Positions 35,981 through 45,591 are shown, counted from the first letter of the stretch. The stretch: 64,000 nucleotides of DNA from Duganella rivi (GCF_009857435.1 NZ_WWCK01000004.1:558001-622000); one strand, 5' to 3'. Numbers and translations are program-made. Notes: a model not told the origin generated them from the letters alone.

Positions 35981-37426
35981 ATGACCACTATTTCCTACCC
36001 AGACGTCCGCCTGCTGATTGGCAATGAATGGACTGACGCCACCGGCGGCAAGACCATCCAGGTGATGAATCCGGCGACCGGCAAAGCCATTGGCACGGTC
36101 GCTCACGCCAGCACCGCCGACCTCGATCGCGCACTGGCGGCGGCGCAGCGCGGTTTTGAAGCATGGCGCAAAGTGCCGGCGTTTGAACGTACCGCCATCA
36201 TGCGCCGCGCTGCTGCGCTGTTGCGCGAACGCGCCGGCGACATCGCTGTGCTGCTGACGCAGGAACAGGGCAAGCCGCTGGCGCAAGCCAAGGGCGAAGC
36301 GCTGGCTGGCGCCGATATCATTGACTGGTTCGCGGCCGAAGGCATGCGCGTGTATGGCCGTATCGTGCCATCGCGTAATCCTGCGGCGCAGCAGTTGGTG
36401 CTGAAGGAGCCAGTCGGCCCGGTGGCGGCGTTCACGCCGTGGAATTTCCCGATCAATCAAGTCGTCCGCAAACTGGCGGCAGCGCTGGCCACCGGTTGCT
36501 CGTTCCTGTGCAAGGCGCCGGAAGAAACCCCGGCCTCGCCGGCTGCGCTGTTCCAGTGCTTCGTTGATGCAGGCGTGCCGGCGGGCGTGGTGGGGCTGGT
36601 GTTCGGCGATCCCGCCGAGATTTCCAGCTACCTGATTCCGCATCCGGTGATCCGCAAAGTGACTTTCACCGGTTCGACGCCGGTGGGCAAGCAGCTGGCT
36701 TCGCTGGCTGGCCTGCACATGAAGCGCGTCACCATGGAGCTGGGCGGCCACGCTCCGGTGATTGTGGCGGACGATGCGGATGTCGCGCTGGCGGTGGAAG
36801 CAACCGGCGGCGCCAAGTTCCGCAACGCTGGCCAGGTGTGCATCTCGCCTACCCGCTTCCTGGTGCACAACAGCATCAAGGAAGAATTTACCCGCGCGCT
36901 GGTGGCGCATGCCGAGCGTCTGCAACTGGGTAACGGCCTGGTGGAAGGCACGACGCTGGGCCCGCTGGCCAATCCGCGCCGCGTCGCGGCGATGAGCCAG
37001 TTCGTGGAAGATGCACGCGCCAAGGGCGCCAAGGTTGCCACTGGCGGCGAACGCGTTGGCACTGACGGCAACTTCTTCGCGCCAACCATTCTGGCCGACG
37101 TGCCGCTGAATGCGAGTGTGTTTAACGATGAACCGTTTGGCCCGCTGGCGGCGATTCGTGGCTTCGACACGCTGGATGAGGCGATTGCGGAATCGAACCG
37201 CCTGCCGTTTGGCCTGGCTGGTTATGCGTTCACGCGTTCGATCAAGAATGCGCACCAGTTGATGAACAATGTGGAAGTGGGCATGCTGTGGCTGAACCAG
37301 CCTGCCACGCCTAGCGCCGAGATGCCGTTTGGTGGCGTGAAAGATTCGGGCTATGGCTCGGAAGGCGGCCCTGAGGCGCTGGAAGCTTATCTCAACACCA
37401 AATCGGTATCGCTGCTGGGTGTGTAA
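35981..37426 (+). CDS. NAD(P)-dependent aldehyde dehydrogenase, succinate-semialdehyde type
   Basis: Aldehyde dehydrogenase of 481 residues. Conserved elements are [21 protein letters not shown], catalytic glutamate in [11 protein letters not shown], catalytic cysteine in [11 protein letters not shown] and PFGPLA. The overall pattern is nearest to GabD-like succinate-semialdehyde dehydrogenases (class with [16 protein letters not shown]), but the substrate is not fixed by the motifs. No gabT or other GABA gene adjoins it. It is a single gene. Confidence 0.88.
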   Translation: MTTISYPDVRLLIGNEWTDATGGKTIQVMNPATGKAIGTVAHASTADLDRALAAAQRGFEAWRKVPAFERTAIMRRAAALLRERAGDIAVLLTQEQGKPLAQAKGEALAGADIIDWFAAEGMRVYGRIVPSRNPAAQQLVLKEPVGPVAAFTPWNFPINQVVRKLAAALATGCSFLCKAPEETPASPAALFQCFVDAGVPAGVVGLVFGDPAEISSYLIPHPVIRKVTFTGSTPVGKQLASLAGLHMKRVTMELGGHAPVIVADDADVALAVEATGGAKFRNAGQVCISPTRFLVHNSIKEEFTRALVAHAERLQLGNGLVEGTTLGPLANPRRVAAMSQFVEDARAKGAKVATGGERVGTDGNFFAPTILADVPLNASVFNDEPFGPLAAIRGFDTLDEAIAESNRLPFGLAGYAFTRSIKNAHQLMNNVEVGMLWLNQPATPSAEMPFGGVKDSGYGSEGGPEALEAYLNTKSVSLLGV

Positions 37427-37433
37427 GCGCCTC

Positions 37434-38208
37434 TCAGCCCTCGGCAAATAATTGTTGAGGGCTAACACCAGCGATCAAAGATTTAATCCAAGCGCGGAGC
37501 TGGCTGCTGTCAGCTTCCGCGATCTTCGGCGCAGCCGCAGCAGGCACATCTCCGGTCAGCAAATCATCCAGCACGTCGCGCAACGCCAGCAGCTCCCCTT
37601 GCTGCAATCCCTGCTGCACTCCTTGCTGCCTTCCTTCTTGAATCCCCTGCTCGAGTCCTAGTTGCCGACTCTCTTCCGGTCCTTTCTTAAGTTCCTCGAA
37701 GAACTCATCATTAAAGACCTCTTCAAACCTAAATTTTCTTTTTGGTGGCATAGCAAAGTCCTCCTCGATGTCTAGGTTAGCGCCGCCTAAGTCGTCTTGC
37801 AAGGTGAGCTGCAGCCAATTAGCGAGGCTGTCTCTAACTGACGCTAGATCAGCTTGTCTCATCCTCTTGGCGAAGGCAATGGCGGCGACATGTATCTCCG
37901 CTTCAGTCGATGCTCGCAAGACATCGAACAGCAAGCTGACGATATCGCCCCGATCAGAGTCATGGCGCTGATCGATCAACAGATATTTCTGATTCGCCTG
38001 AAAGCGCTCCAATCCGTCCGGCGGCGACAGCATCAGCTGGCTCAACTCGGTAGCAGCACGCCATGGATGGTGTCCGTGATAGAACACGATAGGCAACACC
38101 GGCGGCAGCTTGCGCCCAGTCGGCTGTTAGGAAGCCAGCCACCAGGTCGCGCACGATTTCGGGATGGGAAAATAGCTGCTTGTAGATGGCGTCGCGGCGG
38201 GAGTTCAT
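37434..38208 (-). pseudogene. Rpn-family nuclease/putative transposase with internal deletion
   Basis: Two frames together carry the ends of a Rpn (recombination-promoting nuclease, PD-(D/E)XK-type) protein. Frame one starts [19 protein letters not shown] and FLTADWAQ; the second frame then joins at KLPPVLPIVFYHGHHPW and continues to the C-terminus, which has the usual Gln/Gly-rich repeats (GVQQGLQQG). The junction is near 38110-38125. Homologues have about 100 more residues between these blocks, including the nuclease core, so the gene has an internal deletion plus a frame change and should be inactive. Confidence 0.75.
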
Positions 38209-38304
38209 GAAAATATTCTAGCCATCAGCATCATTGCCGAGTACGCTAGGCGGCGAGCTGGGTTTGGCGCTCCTCAACAAGACATCAACTTTAGGGAGAA
38301 ATAC

Positions 38305-39567
38305 TTGAAAGCGATCACCTCGTCTATCCTGATGCTGGCCTGCGCGGCGGCTTGCGCAGCAGAGCCCACTACCATCGCCGTCAAGGCCGCCCACATGGTC
38401 GATGTGCGCAGCGGCACGCTGGTCGACAACGCCGTGGTGCTGATCAGCGGCGAACGCATCACCGCCGCCGGCAGCAAGCTCGCCATCCCGGCCGGCGCCC
38501 AAGTCATCGACCTCGGCAACAAGACCTTGCTGCCCGGCCTGATCGACGCCCACACTCACATTACCGGCGCGCCGGAAGACGCCGGCTACAGCATCATCGC
38601 CAAGTCCGTGCCGCGCGTGACGCTGGTCGGCGCCAAGAACGCGCTGACCACGCTGCGGGCTGGCTTCACCACCATCCGCGACGTCGGCGCCGACAACTAC
38701 ACCGACATCGGCCTGCGCGACGCCATCAACGACGGCGACGTGCCCGGCCCGCGCATCCTCGCCTCCGGCCCGCCGCTCAGCATTACCGGCGGCCACTGCG
38801 ACGACACCATGCACGCGCCCGAGTACAAGTCCACGGCCCTCGGCGTGGCCGACGGCGCCGACGAAGCCATGAAAGTCACCCGCCGCAACATCAAGTACGG
38901 CGCCGACGTCATCAAGATTTGCGCCACCGGCGGCGTGCTGTCCTTCGGCGACGATCCGCGCACCTCGCAATACACGCTGGACGAATTGAAGGCCATCATC
39001 AGCGACGCCCACCGCCTCGGCCGCAAGACCGCCGCCCACGCGCACGGCGGCGACGGCATCAAGCTGTCGGTACTGGCCGGCGTCGATTCGATCGAGCACG
39101 GCTCCTACATCGACGAGGAAGGCATCAAGCTGATGAAGGAGCACAAGACCTATCTGGTGCCAACGCTCTACCTCGGCGACTGGCTGATTGAAAACGCCGA
39201 AGCCATCAAGCTGCCGAAGCCGCTGTTGGAAAAAGCCAAGGTGGTGCTGCCGACGGCCCGTGTCAACATCGGCAAGGCAATCAAGGCCGGTGTGCCGATT
39301 GCTTTCGGCACCGACGCCGCAGTCTACCCGCACGGCCTGAACGCGCGCGAGTTCGCCGTCCTGGTGAAACTGGGCATGACGCCAGCGCAAGCGATCCGCA
39401 CCGCCACTGTCAATGCGGCCGATCTGCTGGGCTGGAGCGACAAGGTAGGCAGCATCGAGGCCGGCAAGTTTGCCGACCTGATCGCCGTGGATGGGGAGCC
39501 ACTGAAAGATGTGAAAACACTGGAGCAAGTCCAGTGGGTAATGAAAGGCGGCGCGGTCGTGAAGTAA
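38305..39567 (+). CDS. Exported amidohydrolase (Xaa-Pro/acyl-amino-acid dipeptidase type)
   Basis: Periplasmic metal-dependent hydrolase of 420 residues. A signal peptide ends near [11 protein letters not shown]. The amidohydrolase metal set is complete: H83/H85 (DAHTH), carboxylated-lysine candidate K204 (VIKICATGG), H245/H247 (AAHAHGGD), H265 (EHGS) and D337 (FGTDAAV). This closely follows the Sgx9260 prolidase-like amidohydrolases that hydrolyse N-acyl or prolyl dipeptides. The start is a TTG at 38305, with AGGGAGA placed well before it. Its stop is immediately next to the stop of the convergent ycnI-like gene. Confidence 0.9.
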   Translation: MKAITSSILMLACAAACAAEPTTIAVKAAHMVDVRSGTLVDNAVVLISGERITAAGSKLAIPAGAQVIDLGNKTLLPGLIDAHTHITGAPEDAGYSIIAKSVPRVTLVGAKNALTTLRAGFTTIRDVGADNYTDIGLRDAINDGDVPGPRILASGPPLSITGGHCDDTMHAPEYKSTALGVADGADEAMKVTRRNIKYGADVIKICATGGVLSFGDDPRTSQYTLDELKAIISDAHRLGRKTAAHAHGGDGIKLSVLAGVDSIEHGSYIDEEGIKLMKEHKTYLVPTLYLGDWLIENAEAIKLPKPLLEKAKVVLPTARVNIGKAIKAGVPIAFGTDAAVYPHGLNAREFAVLVKLGMTPAQAIRTATVNAADLLGWSDKVGSIEAGKFADLIAVDGEPLKDVKTLEQVQWVMKGGAVVK

Positions 39568-40044
39568 TCAGTGCGCGTGATGCGGCGTACCGGCCGGTGC
39601 AAGCAAGACTTCCAGCACCGGTGCGGGCGCCTTCATCTTTTCACCGGCGATTTCATCCCACGCCACGCTCACCTTGCCGCACTCCTGCACGATGCGGAAG
39701 TACAGCTTGCCCGGCTCGCTGGCCAGCTTCACCTGCACCACGAACTCATCGAAGTAAGCATCGGGCAGCGAGCCGCCGCGCCAGCTGATTTCGTTCAGTG
39801 CGCCGTTGTTGACGATGTTGATTTTCCAGCCCGCCTTGGGCATAGGCTTGGCGTGCGACGCGCCCTCCGGCAGCGTGACGGTCAGGCCGGTGGTGGCCTT
39901 GCCGTCGCAACCGTGGCCGACGCGGAAGGCCAGCTTCTGATACGTGCCCGCATAGCCGTTGGCCTGATCCAGCGTCACGTGCGCTTGTGCAGCCGTGGCG
40001 CAGGCCAAGGTATATAGCGCCAGCAAAGTGAAGCACTTCTTCAT
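39568..40044 (-). CDS. YcnI-like copper-associated periplasmic protein (DUF1775)
   Basis: Protein of 158 residues with a signal peptide (MKKCFTLLALYTLACATAAQA). The predicted mature protein begins with histidine (HVTLDQANGYAG), the key residue of the monohistidine brace that binds Cu(II) in Bacillus YcnI. Conserved FRVGHGCDGKAT and the YFRIVQECG blocks identify the DUF1775 domain, and a histidine-rich tail (TPHHAH) closes it. It lies 18 bp behind yaeQ and is the last gene of purU-yaeQ-ycnI. No copper transporter gene is adjacent, unlike the usual ycnJ context. Confidence 0.88.
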   Translation of the reverse strand: MKKCFTLLALYTLACATAAQAHVTLDQANGYAGTYQKLAFRVGHGCDGKATTGLTVTLPEGASHAKPMPKAGWKINIVNNGALNEISWRGGSLPDAYFDEFVVQVKLASEPGKLYFRIVQECGKVSVAWDEIAGEKMKAPAPVLEVLLAPAGTPHHAH

Positions 40045-40062
40045 CGCAGCCTCCCTAAAAAT

Positions 40063-40605
40063 TTAACGCTCGGACTTCAATACCTCGCGGGTAACCTCAA
40101 CCGTGGTGGTGCCATCGGTCAGCCAGATCTGGCCGTCTTGAATCGTGCATTGCAGCTGCATCGTGCGCTGCGCCATCTTGCCCAGCTGCTCGGTGGCGTC
40201 TGCGTTCAAATCCACCACGGTCAGATTCTTGCAGCGTTCGACTTTGTTGGCCAAGCCTTTCCACCAGATGTGGCTGGTGGCCGCATAGCTGTATACGTAG
40301 ACGTGCTCCGAGCGGCCGCAAGCCTTCAGAATCACCTTCTCATCAGGCTGGCCGACCTGGATCGACAGCTCAATCGCGCCGGTCAAATCCTTGTGCCACA
40401 GATCCGGCTCTTCAACGTCGAACAAGCCCTTGGTGAAGGTCAGCGCCTCGTTGGCGTGAATCGCGAAGGCGACCAGACGCACCATCATGCGTTCGTCGGT
40501 CTCGGACGGATGGCGCGCCAAGGTCAGCTGGTGCGTTTCGTAGTAATTGCGATCCATGTCGGCAATCGACAGTTCTGCTTTGTAAATTGTTGCTTTGAGG
40601 GCCAT
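40063..40605 (-). CDS. yaeQ: YaeQ family protein
   Basis: Protein of 180 residues that matches the YaeQ family over its length (MALKATIYKAELSIADMDRNYYETHQLTLARHPSETDERMMVRL at the start). The fold is PD-(D/E)XK-like, but the family is of unknown function; multicopy yaeQ of E. coli was reported to affect haemolysin expression. It starts 12 bp after purU and is followed 18 bp later by the copper protein. Conserved ERMMVRLVAFA and WHKDLTGAIELSIQVGQPDE blocks are visible. Confidence 0.92.
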   Translation of the reverse strand: MALKATIYKAELSIADMDRNYYETHQLTLARHPSETDERMMVRLVAFAIHANEALTFTKGLFDVEEPDLWHKDLTGAIELSIQVGQPDEKVILKACGRSEHVYVYSYAATSHIWWKGLANKVERCKNLTVVDLNADATEQLGKMAQRTMQLQCTIQDGQIWLTDGTTTVEVTREVLKSER

Positions 40606-40617
40606 CTAAAAAATCTC

Positions 40618-41487
40618 TTACTTAAATACGACGGTTTTCGCGCCGTTTTGCAAAATGCGGTGTTCAACAAACCATTTCACTGCGCGCGCCAGCACCACGC
40701 ACTCGACGTCGCGGCCGATGGCGGACAGGGTGTCGGCATCCATCGAGTGATCGACGCGCTCTACATCCTGCTCGATGATCGGGCCTTCGTCCAGATCGCC
40801 GGTGACAAAGTGCGCGGTGGCGCCGATCAGTTTCACGCCGCGGTGGTGCGCCTGCGCGTACGGCTTGGCGCCCTTGAAGCTCGGCAGGAAGGAATGGTGA
40901 ATATTGATCGCCTTCCCTTTCAGCGCCTCGCACAGGCCCGGCGACAGGATCTGCATGTAGCGCGCCAGCACTACGAGGTCGATCTTGTGGGTGTTCATCA
41001 GCTCAATGATCCTGGCTTCCTGCGCCAGCTTGTCTTCCAGCGGTGCACCGGTTGCCAGCGGCAGGTGGTGGAACGGGATGTTGTAGCTGGCGGCCAGCTG
41101 GTAGAAATCCATGTGGTTCGACACGATGGCCGGAATTTCCACCGGCAGCAAACCGCTCTTGTAACGGAACAGCAGGTCGTTCAGGCAATGGCCGATCTTC
41201 GACACCATCAGCATCACGCGCGGCTTGTAGTGGGCGTCGCGCAGTTCCCAGTCCAGCTTCATATCGGCGGCAAGCAGGCTGAAGTCGGCGCGCAGCAGTT
41301 CGTCGCTGACGTTGCTATCTTCGCGGGCAAAGTGCACGCGCATGAAGAACAGATGCGATTCGCTGTCGCCAAACTGGGCCGAATCGATGATGTTGCAGCC
41401 GTGGTCAGCCAGGAAGCCCGATACGCGATGAACGATTCCGCGCTGATCCAGGCAAGACAGGGTCAAAATGTATTCGGGATTGCTCAT
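40618..41487 (-). CDS. purU: Formyltetrahydrofolate deformylase
   Basis: Hydrolyses 10-formyl-THF to formate and THF, balancing one-carbon pools. The 289-residue protein has an N-terminal ACT domain (about 3-80, LSCLDQRGIVHRVSGFL) and a formyltransferase-type C-domain with the catalytic NIHHSFLPSFKGAKPYAQA and GATAHFVTGDLDEGPII. ATG at 41487 (MSNPEYIL) is preferred; a GTG 13 codons upstream would add an unconserved segment. First gene of the purU-yaeQ-ycnI set, divergent from the CurA-like gene. Confidence 0.95.
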   Translation of the reverse strand: MSNPEYILTLSCLDQRGIVHRVSGFLADHGCNIIDSAQFGDSESHLFFMRVHFAREDSNVSDELLRADFSLLAADMKLDWELRDAHYKPRVMLMVSKIGHCLNDLLFRYKSGLLPVEIPAIVSNHMDFYQLAASYNIPFHHLPLATGAPLEDKLAQEARIIELMNTHKIDLVVLARYMQILSPGLCEALKGKAINIHHSFLPSFKGAKPYAQAHHRGVKLIGATAHFVTGDLDEGPIIEQDVERVDHSMDADTLSAIGRDVECVVLARAVKWFVEHRILQNGAKTVVFK

Positions 41488-41617
41488 AAAACCGTTAAAA
41501 CCGTCGAAGGTTGGACAAAAAGACACCTATTGTCGCACGCCTTGCCTCACCAGACAAAAATAGCACGATCGTGCAATTTGAGATATAGTCATCCACATCC
41601 CAACAAGGAGGAAATCC

Positions 41618-42637
41618 ATGGAGACAAATCTGCAATTCCGCTTGGCTGCGCGTCCAGTCGGCATGGTCAAGGACAGCGATTGGCAACAGGCCGACGAGCC
41701 GCTGCGCCCGCTGGCTGACGGCGAGATCCGCGTCAAGGTGCTGTACCTATCGCTCGACCCGGCCATGCGCGGCTGGATGAACGAGGGCAAATCCTACATC
41801 CGCCCGGTGGCCATCGGCGAGGTAATGCGCGCCGGCGGCGTCGGCGTGGTGGTAGCGTCGAAGTCGCCCAAGTTTGCCGTCGGCGACCACGTCTCGGGCG
41901 GCACCGGCGTGCAGCGCTACTGGACTGGGGCGGCCGACGACAAGAGCGGCGCGTTCTACAAAATCGATCCGACACTGGCGCCGCTGACCACTTACCTGAA
42001 CACGCTGGGCATGCCCGGCATGACCGCCTACTTCGGCCTGCTCGAATCGGGCCAGCCGAAAGCCGGCGACACCGTCGTGGTGTCGGGCGCGGCCGGTGCC
42101 GTCGGCCAGACCGTGGGCCAGGTCGCCAAGCAACTCGGCTGCCGTGTGGTCGGCATTGCCGGCGGCAAGGACAAATGCGATTTCGTGGTCAACCAGTTGG
42201 GCTTCGACGCCTGCATCGACTACAAGAACGACTCGGTCAAGGACGGCCTCAAGCAGCATTGCCCGCAGGGTGTGGACGTCTACTTCGACAACGTCGGCGG
42301 CGAGATCCTCGACACCGTACTCACCCGCATCAACCTGAAAGCGCGCATCGTCATCTGCGGCGCCATCTCGCAGTACAACAACACCACGGCGGTGAAGGGC
42401 CCGTCGAATTACCTGTCGCTGCTGGTCAACCGCGCGCGCATGGAAGGCATCGTGGTGTTCGACTACGCCGACCGCTACCACCTCGGTGTCGCCGCGCTGG
42501 CCGGCTGGATGAAGGAAGGCAAAGTCAAGAGCAAGGAAGACATCGTCCAAGGCCTGGAAAACTTCCCGCAAGCGCTGAATATGCTGTTTGAAGGGAAGAA
42601 CTTCGGCAAGCTGGTGTTGCAGGTGGCGACACCGTAA
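41618..42637 (+). CDS. NADP-dependent oxidoreductase, CurA/leukotriene-B4 reductase type
   Basis: Zinc-free medium-chain dehydrogenase/reductase of 339 residues, likely reducing alpha,beta-unsaturated ketones or aldehydes with NADPH. It has the glycine-rich SGAAGAVGQTVGQVAKQLG cofactor loop, GGKDKCDFV, CIDYKN and the YFDNVGGEILD segment that characterises this subfamily, and lacks the zinc ligands of alcohol dehydrogenases. An AAGGAGGAAATCC ribosome site precedes the ATG. It diverges from purU. Confidence 0.93.
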   Translation: METNLQFRLAARPVGMVKDSDWQQADEPLRPLADGEIRVKVLYLSLDPAMRGWMNEGKSYIRPVAIGEVMRAGGVGVVVASKSPKFAVGDHVSGGTGVQRYWTGAADDKSGAFYKIDPTLAPLTTYLNTLGMPGMTAYFGLLESGQPKAGDTVVVSGAAGAVGQTVGQVAKQLGCRVVGIAGGKDKCDFVVNQLGFDACIDYKNDSVKDGLKQHCPQGVDVYFDNVGGEILDTVLTRINLKARIVICGAISQYNNTTAVKGPSNYLSLLVNRARMEGIVVFDYADRYHLGVAALAGWMKEGKVKSKEDIVQGLENFPQALNMLFEGKNFGKLVLQVATP

Positions 42638-42661
42638 AAATACAAGGGAACCTTCTGCCCG

Positions 42662-42697
42662 CCTCGGCGTCTATCAAGAACCGCCAACACGCCGAGG
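42662..42697 (+). promoter_or_regulatory. Hairpin covering the phasin ribosome-binding site
   Basis: CCTCGGCGT (42662-42670) and ACGCCGAGG (42689-42697) form a perfect 9-bp stem with an 18-nt loop; GAGG in the second arm is the only Shine-Dalgarno for the ATG at 42705. If transcribed, translation would depend on melting of this stem. There is no T-run, so it is not a terminator. Confidence 0.5.
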
Positions 42698-42704
42698 ATT
42701 CACC

Positions 42705-43013
42705 ATGTTCCCACTCCCTAATCCCGCCCTCTGCTCGAACGTCAGCCTCCTGCTGGATTTTTACGTCGAAGTCTCGCTACGCATTTTTGACACCATGCAA
42801 AAGGTCAGCGCCCTCAATCTGCAACTGGGCCGCGACCTGATTGCCGAAGCCGGCGCCGATATGCAGCGCGTCATGAACAGCAAGGACGCCGCCCAACTCG
42901 GCTCCGCCATCGCCGCGCAATGGCAACCGGGCCGCCAGTCGCTGCAAAGCTACCAGCACCGCGTGGCCGAACAGCTGGCCCACCTCCAGCCGGGGAGCTT
43001 GCTGCGGCATTAA
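42705..43013 (+). CDS. Small phasin-family protein
   Basis: Acidic-amphipathic helical protein of 102 residues with the phasin pattern (MQKVSALNLQLGRDLIAEAGADMQRVM, SAIAAQWQPGRQSLQSYQ), which covers polyhydroxyalkanoate granules. The ATG at 42705 follows GCCGAGG at proper spacing; the frame is open upstream only by chance. No pha synthase gene is here, but a second granule-type protein is encoded at 49921. Confidence 0.8.
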   Translation: MFPLPNPALCSNVSLLLDFYVEVSLRIFDTMQKVSALNLQLGRDLIAEAGADMQRVMNSKDAAQLGSAIAAQWQPGRQSLQSYQHRVAEQLAHLQPGSLLRH

Positions 43014-43100
43014 CTGGAACTTCCGTCAACCTTGCAACTCTAACCACACAGAGCAGCAAGCCAAACCGCTGCTTCACCCACACAACCGACGGAGGTTTTT

Positions 43101-43430
43101 ATGGCAAATAATTCAGCAAGCGACAAACCCAAGGGCACGGCCAAGCGCGGCTTTGCCGCCATGGACGAAGCCACCCAGCGCGCCATCGCCAGCAAGGGCG
43201 GCCAAGCAGCCCACCAAAAAGGCACGGCGCATGAGTTTGATTCGGAGGAAGCCCGGCGCGCCGGGCAAAAAGGTGGAGAAGCCGTCAGCCGCGATCGCGA
43301 GCACATGGCCGCCATCGGCCGCAAGGGTGGCGAAAGCCGCCAGTCCGCAGCGCGCGCCGCAGCCGATAAAAACGGTACGCGCAGCGGCGCAGATTCCGAG
43401 CAATCCTCGAAAGGAGGCAACCAGCAGTAA
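43101..43430 (+). CDS. KGG-repeat stress-induced protein
   Basis: Highly hydrophilic protein of 109 residues with three KGG repeats (ASKGGQAAHQKG, RAGQKGGEAVSRD, AIGRKGGESRQS) as in stress-induced proteins of the GsiB/Con-10 class. The sequence is rich in Ala, Lys, Gly and Glu with no hydrophobic core, typical of unstructured stress or desiccation proteins. A GACGGAGG ribosome site lies before the ATG. It ends 4 bp from the convergent modE. Confidence 0.88.
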   Translation: MANNSASDKPKGTAKRGFAAMDEATQRAIASKGGQAAHQKGTAHEFDSEEARRAGQKGGEAVSRDREHMAAIGRKGGESRQSAARAAADKNGTRSGADSEQSSKGGNQQ

Positions 43431-43434
43431 GTGC

Positions 43435-44232
43435 TTATGCCGGCGTGCCGATAGTCACGCTGGAGGCCTTGAAGATCGCACTCGCTTCAGCGCCGGCTTC
43501 CAGCGCCAGCGCCTCGCCGCTGTCACGCGTGACGATAGCGGCGATGGCGCCGCCACCGGGCAGTTCGATGCTCACTTCAGTATTCACGGCGCCCGGCAGC
43601 ACGCGGCTTACTTTGCCGATCAGCCGATTACGGGCCGACAGTTTGACGTCGCCGAGTTCAGTCGCCACGATGATGGACGAGGCCTTGATCAAGGCAAACG
43701 CCTCCACGCCGATCTCCAGCCCCAGGCTCTCGCTGCTATCGCGCGTGATGGTGGCAACGATGCGCTGGCCGCCGACGATTTCCAGCACCACTTCATCATT
43801 CACTGCGCCGTGTTTCAGCGCCACGACCTTGCCGCTGAACTGATTCCGCGCGCTGGTTGTCATCTTCATCCTTTGAATGAGCAAAAAATCGTCGGCCAAT
43901 GCGTGCGACTGGCTGCTGAGGTGCGCGACAAACTCGCGGTGCGCCGCATCGACCTTGCCGAAGTTTTCCACCAGCTGCGCGCCGCGCGGCGTCAGCCGCG
44001 TACCGCCGCCGCCCTTGCCGCCCGCGGCGCGCTCGACCAGCGGTTCGCCGGCCAGGTTGTTCATCGCTTCGATCGCATCCCATGCGCCTTTGTAGCTCAT
44101 GCCGACCGACTTGGCAGCGGCGGTGATCGAGCCCGCCTTCGCTACCGCTGCCAACAGCGCCACGCGGTCTAGCCCGCCCAGCTTCTGGCCGTCGATGGTC
44201 AGCCATACATTGCCTTGCAATTCCATGGTCAT
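43435..44232 (-). CDS. modE: Molybdenum-responsive transcriptional regulator
   Basis: DNA-binding molybdate sensor of 265 residues. An N-terminal LysR-type winged helix (about 20-105, KAGSITAAAKSVGMSYKGAWDAI) is followed by two Mop/TOBE domains (about 125-190 and 197-262, each with ARNQ/ARNRLxGKV and RDSxExLxLExG) that bind molybdate. It overlaps modC by 4 bp, completing a modABCE operon. It probably represses modA through the operator at 46357-46380. Confidence 0.95.
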   Translation of the reverse strand: MTMELQGNVWLTIDGQKLGGLDRVALLAAVAKAGSITAAAKSVGMSYKGAWDAIEAMNNLAGEPLVERAAGGKGGGGTRLTPRGAQLVENFGKVDAAHREFVAHLSSQSHALADDFLLIQRMKMTTSARNQFSGKVVALKHGAVNDEVVLEIVGGQRIVATITRDSSESLGLEIGVEAFALIKASSIIVATELGDVKLSARNRLIGKVSRVLPGAVNTEVSIELPGGGAIAAIVTRDSGEALALEAGAEASAIFKASSVTIGTPA

Positions 44233-44906
44233 GCTTGCGTCTCCTCGACGATGCGGCCCTGTTCCATGCGCAGCACATGCTCGCCAAACACGCGCACGTC
44301 TTCAGGATCGTGGGTGATGATCAGCATCGGAATCGCCAGCCGCCGCTGCAAGGTATCCAGTTCGGCGCGCATGCGTGCGCGCAGGCCGGGATCGAGCGCG
44401 GCAAACGGCTCGTCCAGCAGCAGCGCCGATGGCTGCGGCGCCAGTGCGCGCGCCAAGGCCACGCGTTGCCGCTGGCCGCCCGATAGTTGATGGGGAAATT
44501 GGTGCGCCACGTGCTCCAGCTCAAACGCTTGCAGCCAATAGCGTATCGCCTCGCCGTCCACGCCGGCGCGCGGATTGCGCCAGCCGCGTTGCAGGCCGAA
44601 GCCTATGTTCTGCCGCACGTTCAAGTGCGGGAACAGCGCGTAATCCTGGAACAGGTAAGCGACGTTGCGCTCGCGTGCCGGCACGTCGATGCCGGCCACG
44701 CCGTCGTACAAGCAACGGCCGGCCAGCTCAATGCGGCCGCGATCCGGCGTCATCAGGCCGGCCAGCGCCTTCATCATCTGGCTCTTGCCGGCGCCGGACG
44801 GGCCGTACACCACTACGCGCTGGCCCTGCGAAACAAAGCGCGCTTCAAGCTGGAATTCGCGCTCGCCGGAACGCAGAGTCTTGCTGATGTCGAGAGAAAT
44901 TTGCAT
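44229..44906 (-). CDS. modC: Molybdate ABC transporter ATP-binding protein
   Basis: ATPase of the high-affinity molybdate importer. Walker A GPSGAGKSQ (about 35-43), ABC signature LSGGQRQR and Walker B LLLDEPFAALD are all present. At 225 residues it lacks the C-terminal molybdate-binding (TOBE) domain of E. coli ModC (352 residues), so it should not self-regulate by that domain. It starts 3 bp after modB and overlaps modE. Confidence 0.95.
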   Translation of the reverse strand: MQISLDISKTLRSGEREFQLEARFVSQGQRVVVYGPSGAGKSQMMKALAGLMTPDRGRIELAGRCLYDGVAGIDVPARERNVAYLFQDYALFPHLNVRQNIGFGLQRGWRNPRAGVDGEAIRYWLQAFELEHVAHQFPHQLSGGQRQRVALARALAPQPSALLLDEPFAALDPGLRARMRAELDTLQRRLAIPMLIITHDPEDVRVFGEHVLRMEQGRIVEETQA

Positions 44907-44909
44907 GGA

Positions 44910-45590
44910 TCACACCAGCGGGTTGCGGTTGGGCGTCAGCTTGTTGGCCACCACCAGTACGGCGATACACACCACCGAGGTGATGATCACCAGCAGGTTG
45001 GCGTGATCGTCCTGCCCTGCTTGCACGGCTTCGTACACGGCGATCGACAGCGTCTGGGTTTTGCCGGGGATGCTGCCGGCCACCATCAGCGTGGCGCCGA
45101 ACTCGCCCATCGAGCGAGCGAAGGCCAGCAAAGTGCCGCCCAGCACACCGCGCCACGCCAGCGGCAAAGTCACGCGCATAAACACGCCGAACGACGACAC
45201 ACCAAGCACGCGCGCGGCCTGCTCAAACTGCGTGTCGACGCTTTCAAACGCGGCGCGCGCGCCTTTCAGCACCAAGGGAAACGCCACCACGGCCGCCGCG
45301 ATCACCGCCGCCTGCCAGGTAAAAATGAGATTGATGCCGAAGTGCTGCTGCAACCACGCGCCGATCACGCCGTTGCGGCCTATCAGCACCAGCAGGTAAT
45401 AGCCGAGCACGGTTGGCGGCATCACCATCGGCAGGGTCAGCAAAGCATCTAATAATTCGCGGCCGGGAAAGCGCTTGCGCGCCAGCAGATAGCCGAGCGC
45501 CACGCCAAACACCAGATCAATCACGGTAGCCCAGCAGGCCACCTTCAACGACAGCCGCAACGCTACCCAAGCTGGTTCAATTGCATCCAC
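44910..45590 (-). CDS. modB: Molybdate ABC transporter permease
   Basis: Membrane permease of 226 residues with five to six hydrophobic segments and the EAA-type loop LGVSSFGVFMRVTLPLAWRG. The start is a GTG at 45590, 1 bp after the modA stop; the frame is open upstream, but those codons are within modA in another frame. GFGATLMVAG-like residues (EFGATLMVAGSIPGKTQTLSIAVY) are the ModB family pattern. Confidence 0.93.
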   Translation of the reverse strand: MDAIEPAWVALRLSLKVACWATVIDLVFGVALGYLLARKRFPGRELLDALLTLPMVMPPTVLGYYLLVLIGRNGVIGAWLQQHFGINLIFTWQAAVIAAAVVAFPLVLKGARAAFESVDTQFEQAARVLGVSSFGVFMRVTLPLAWRGVLGGTLLAFARSMGEFGATLMVAGSIPGKTQTLSIAVYEAVQAGQDDHANLLVIITSVVCIAVLVVANKLTPNRNPLV

Positions 45591-45591
45591 G

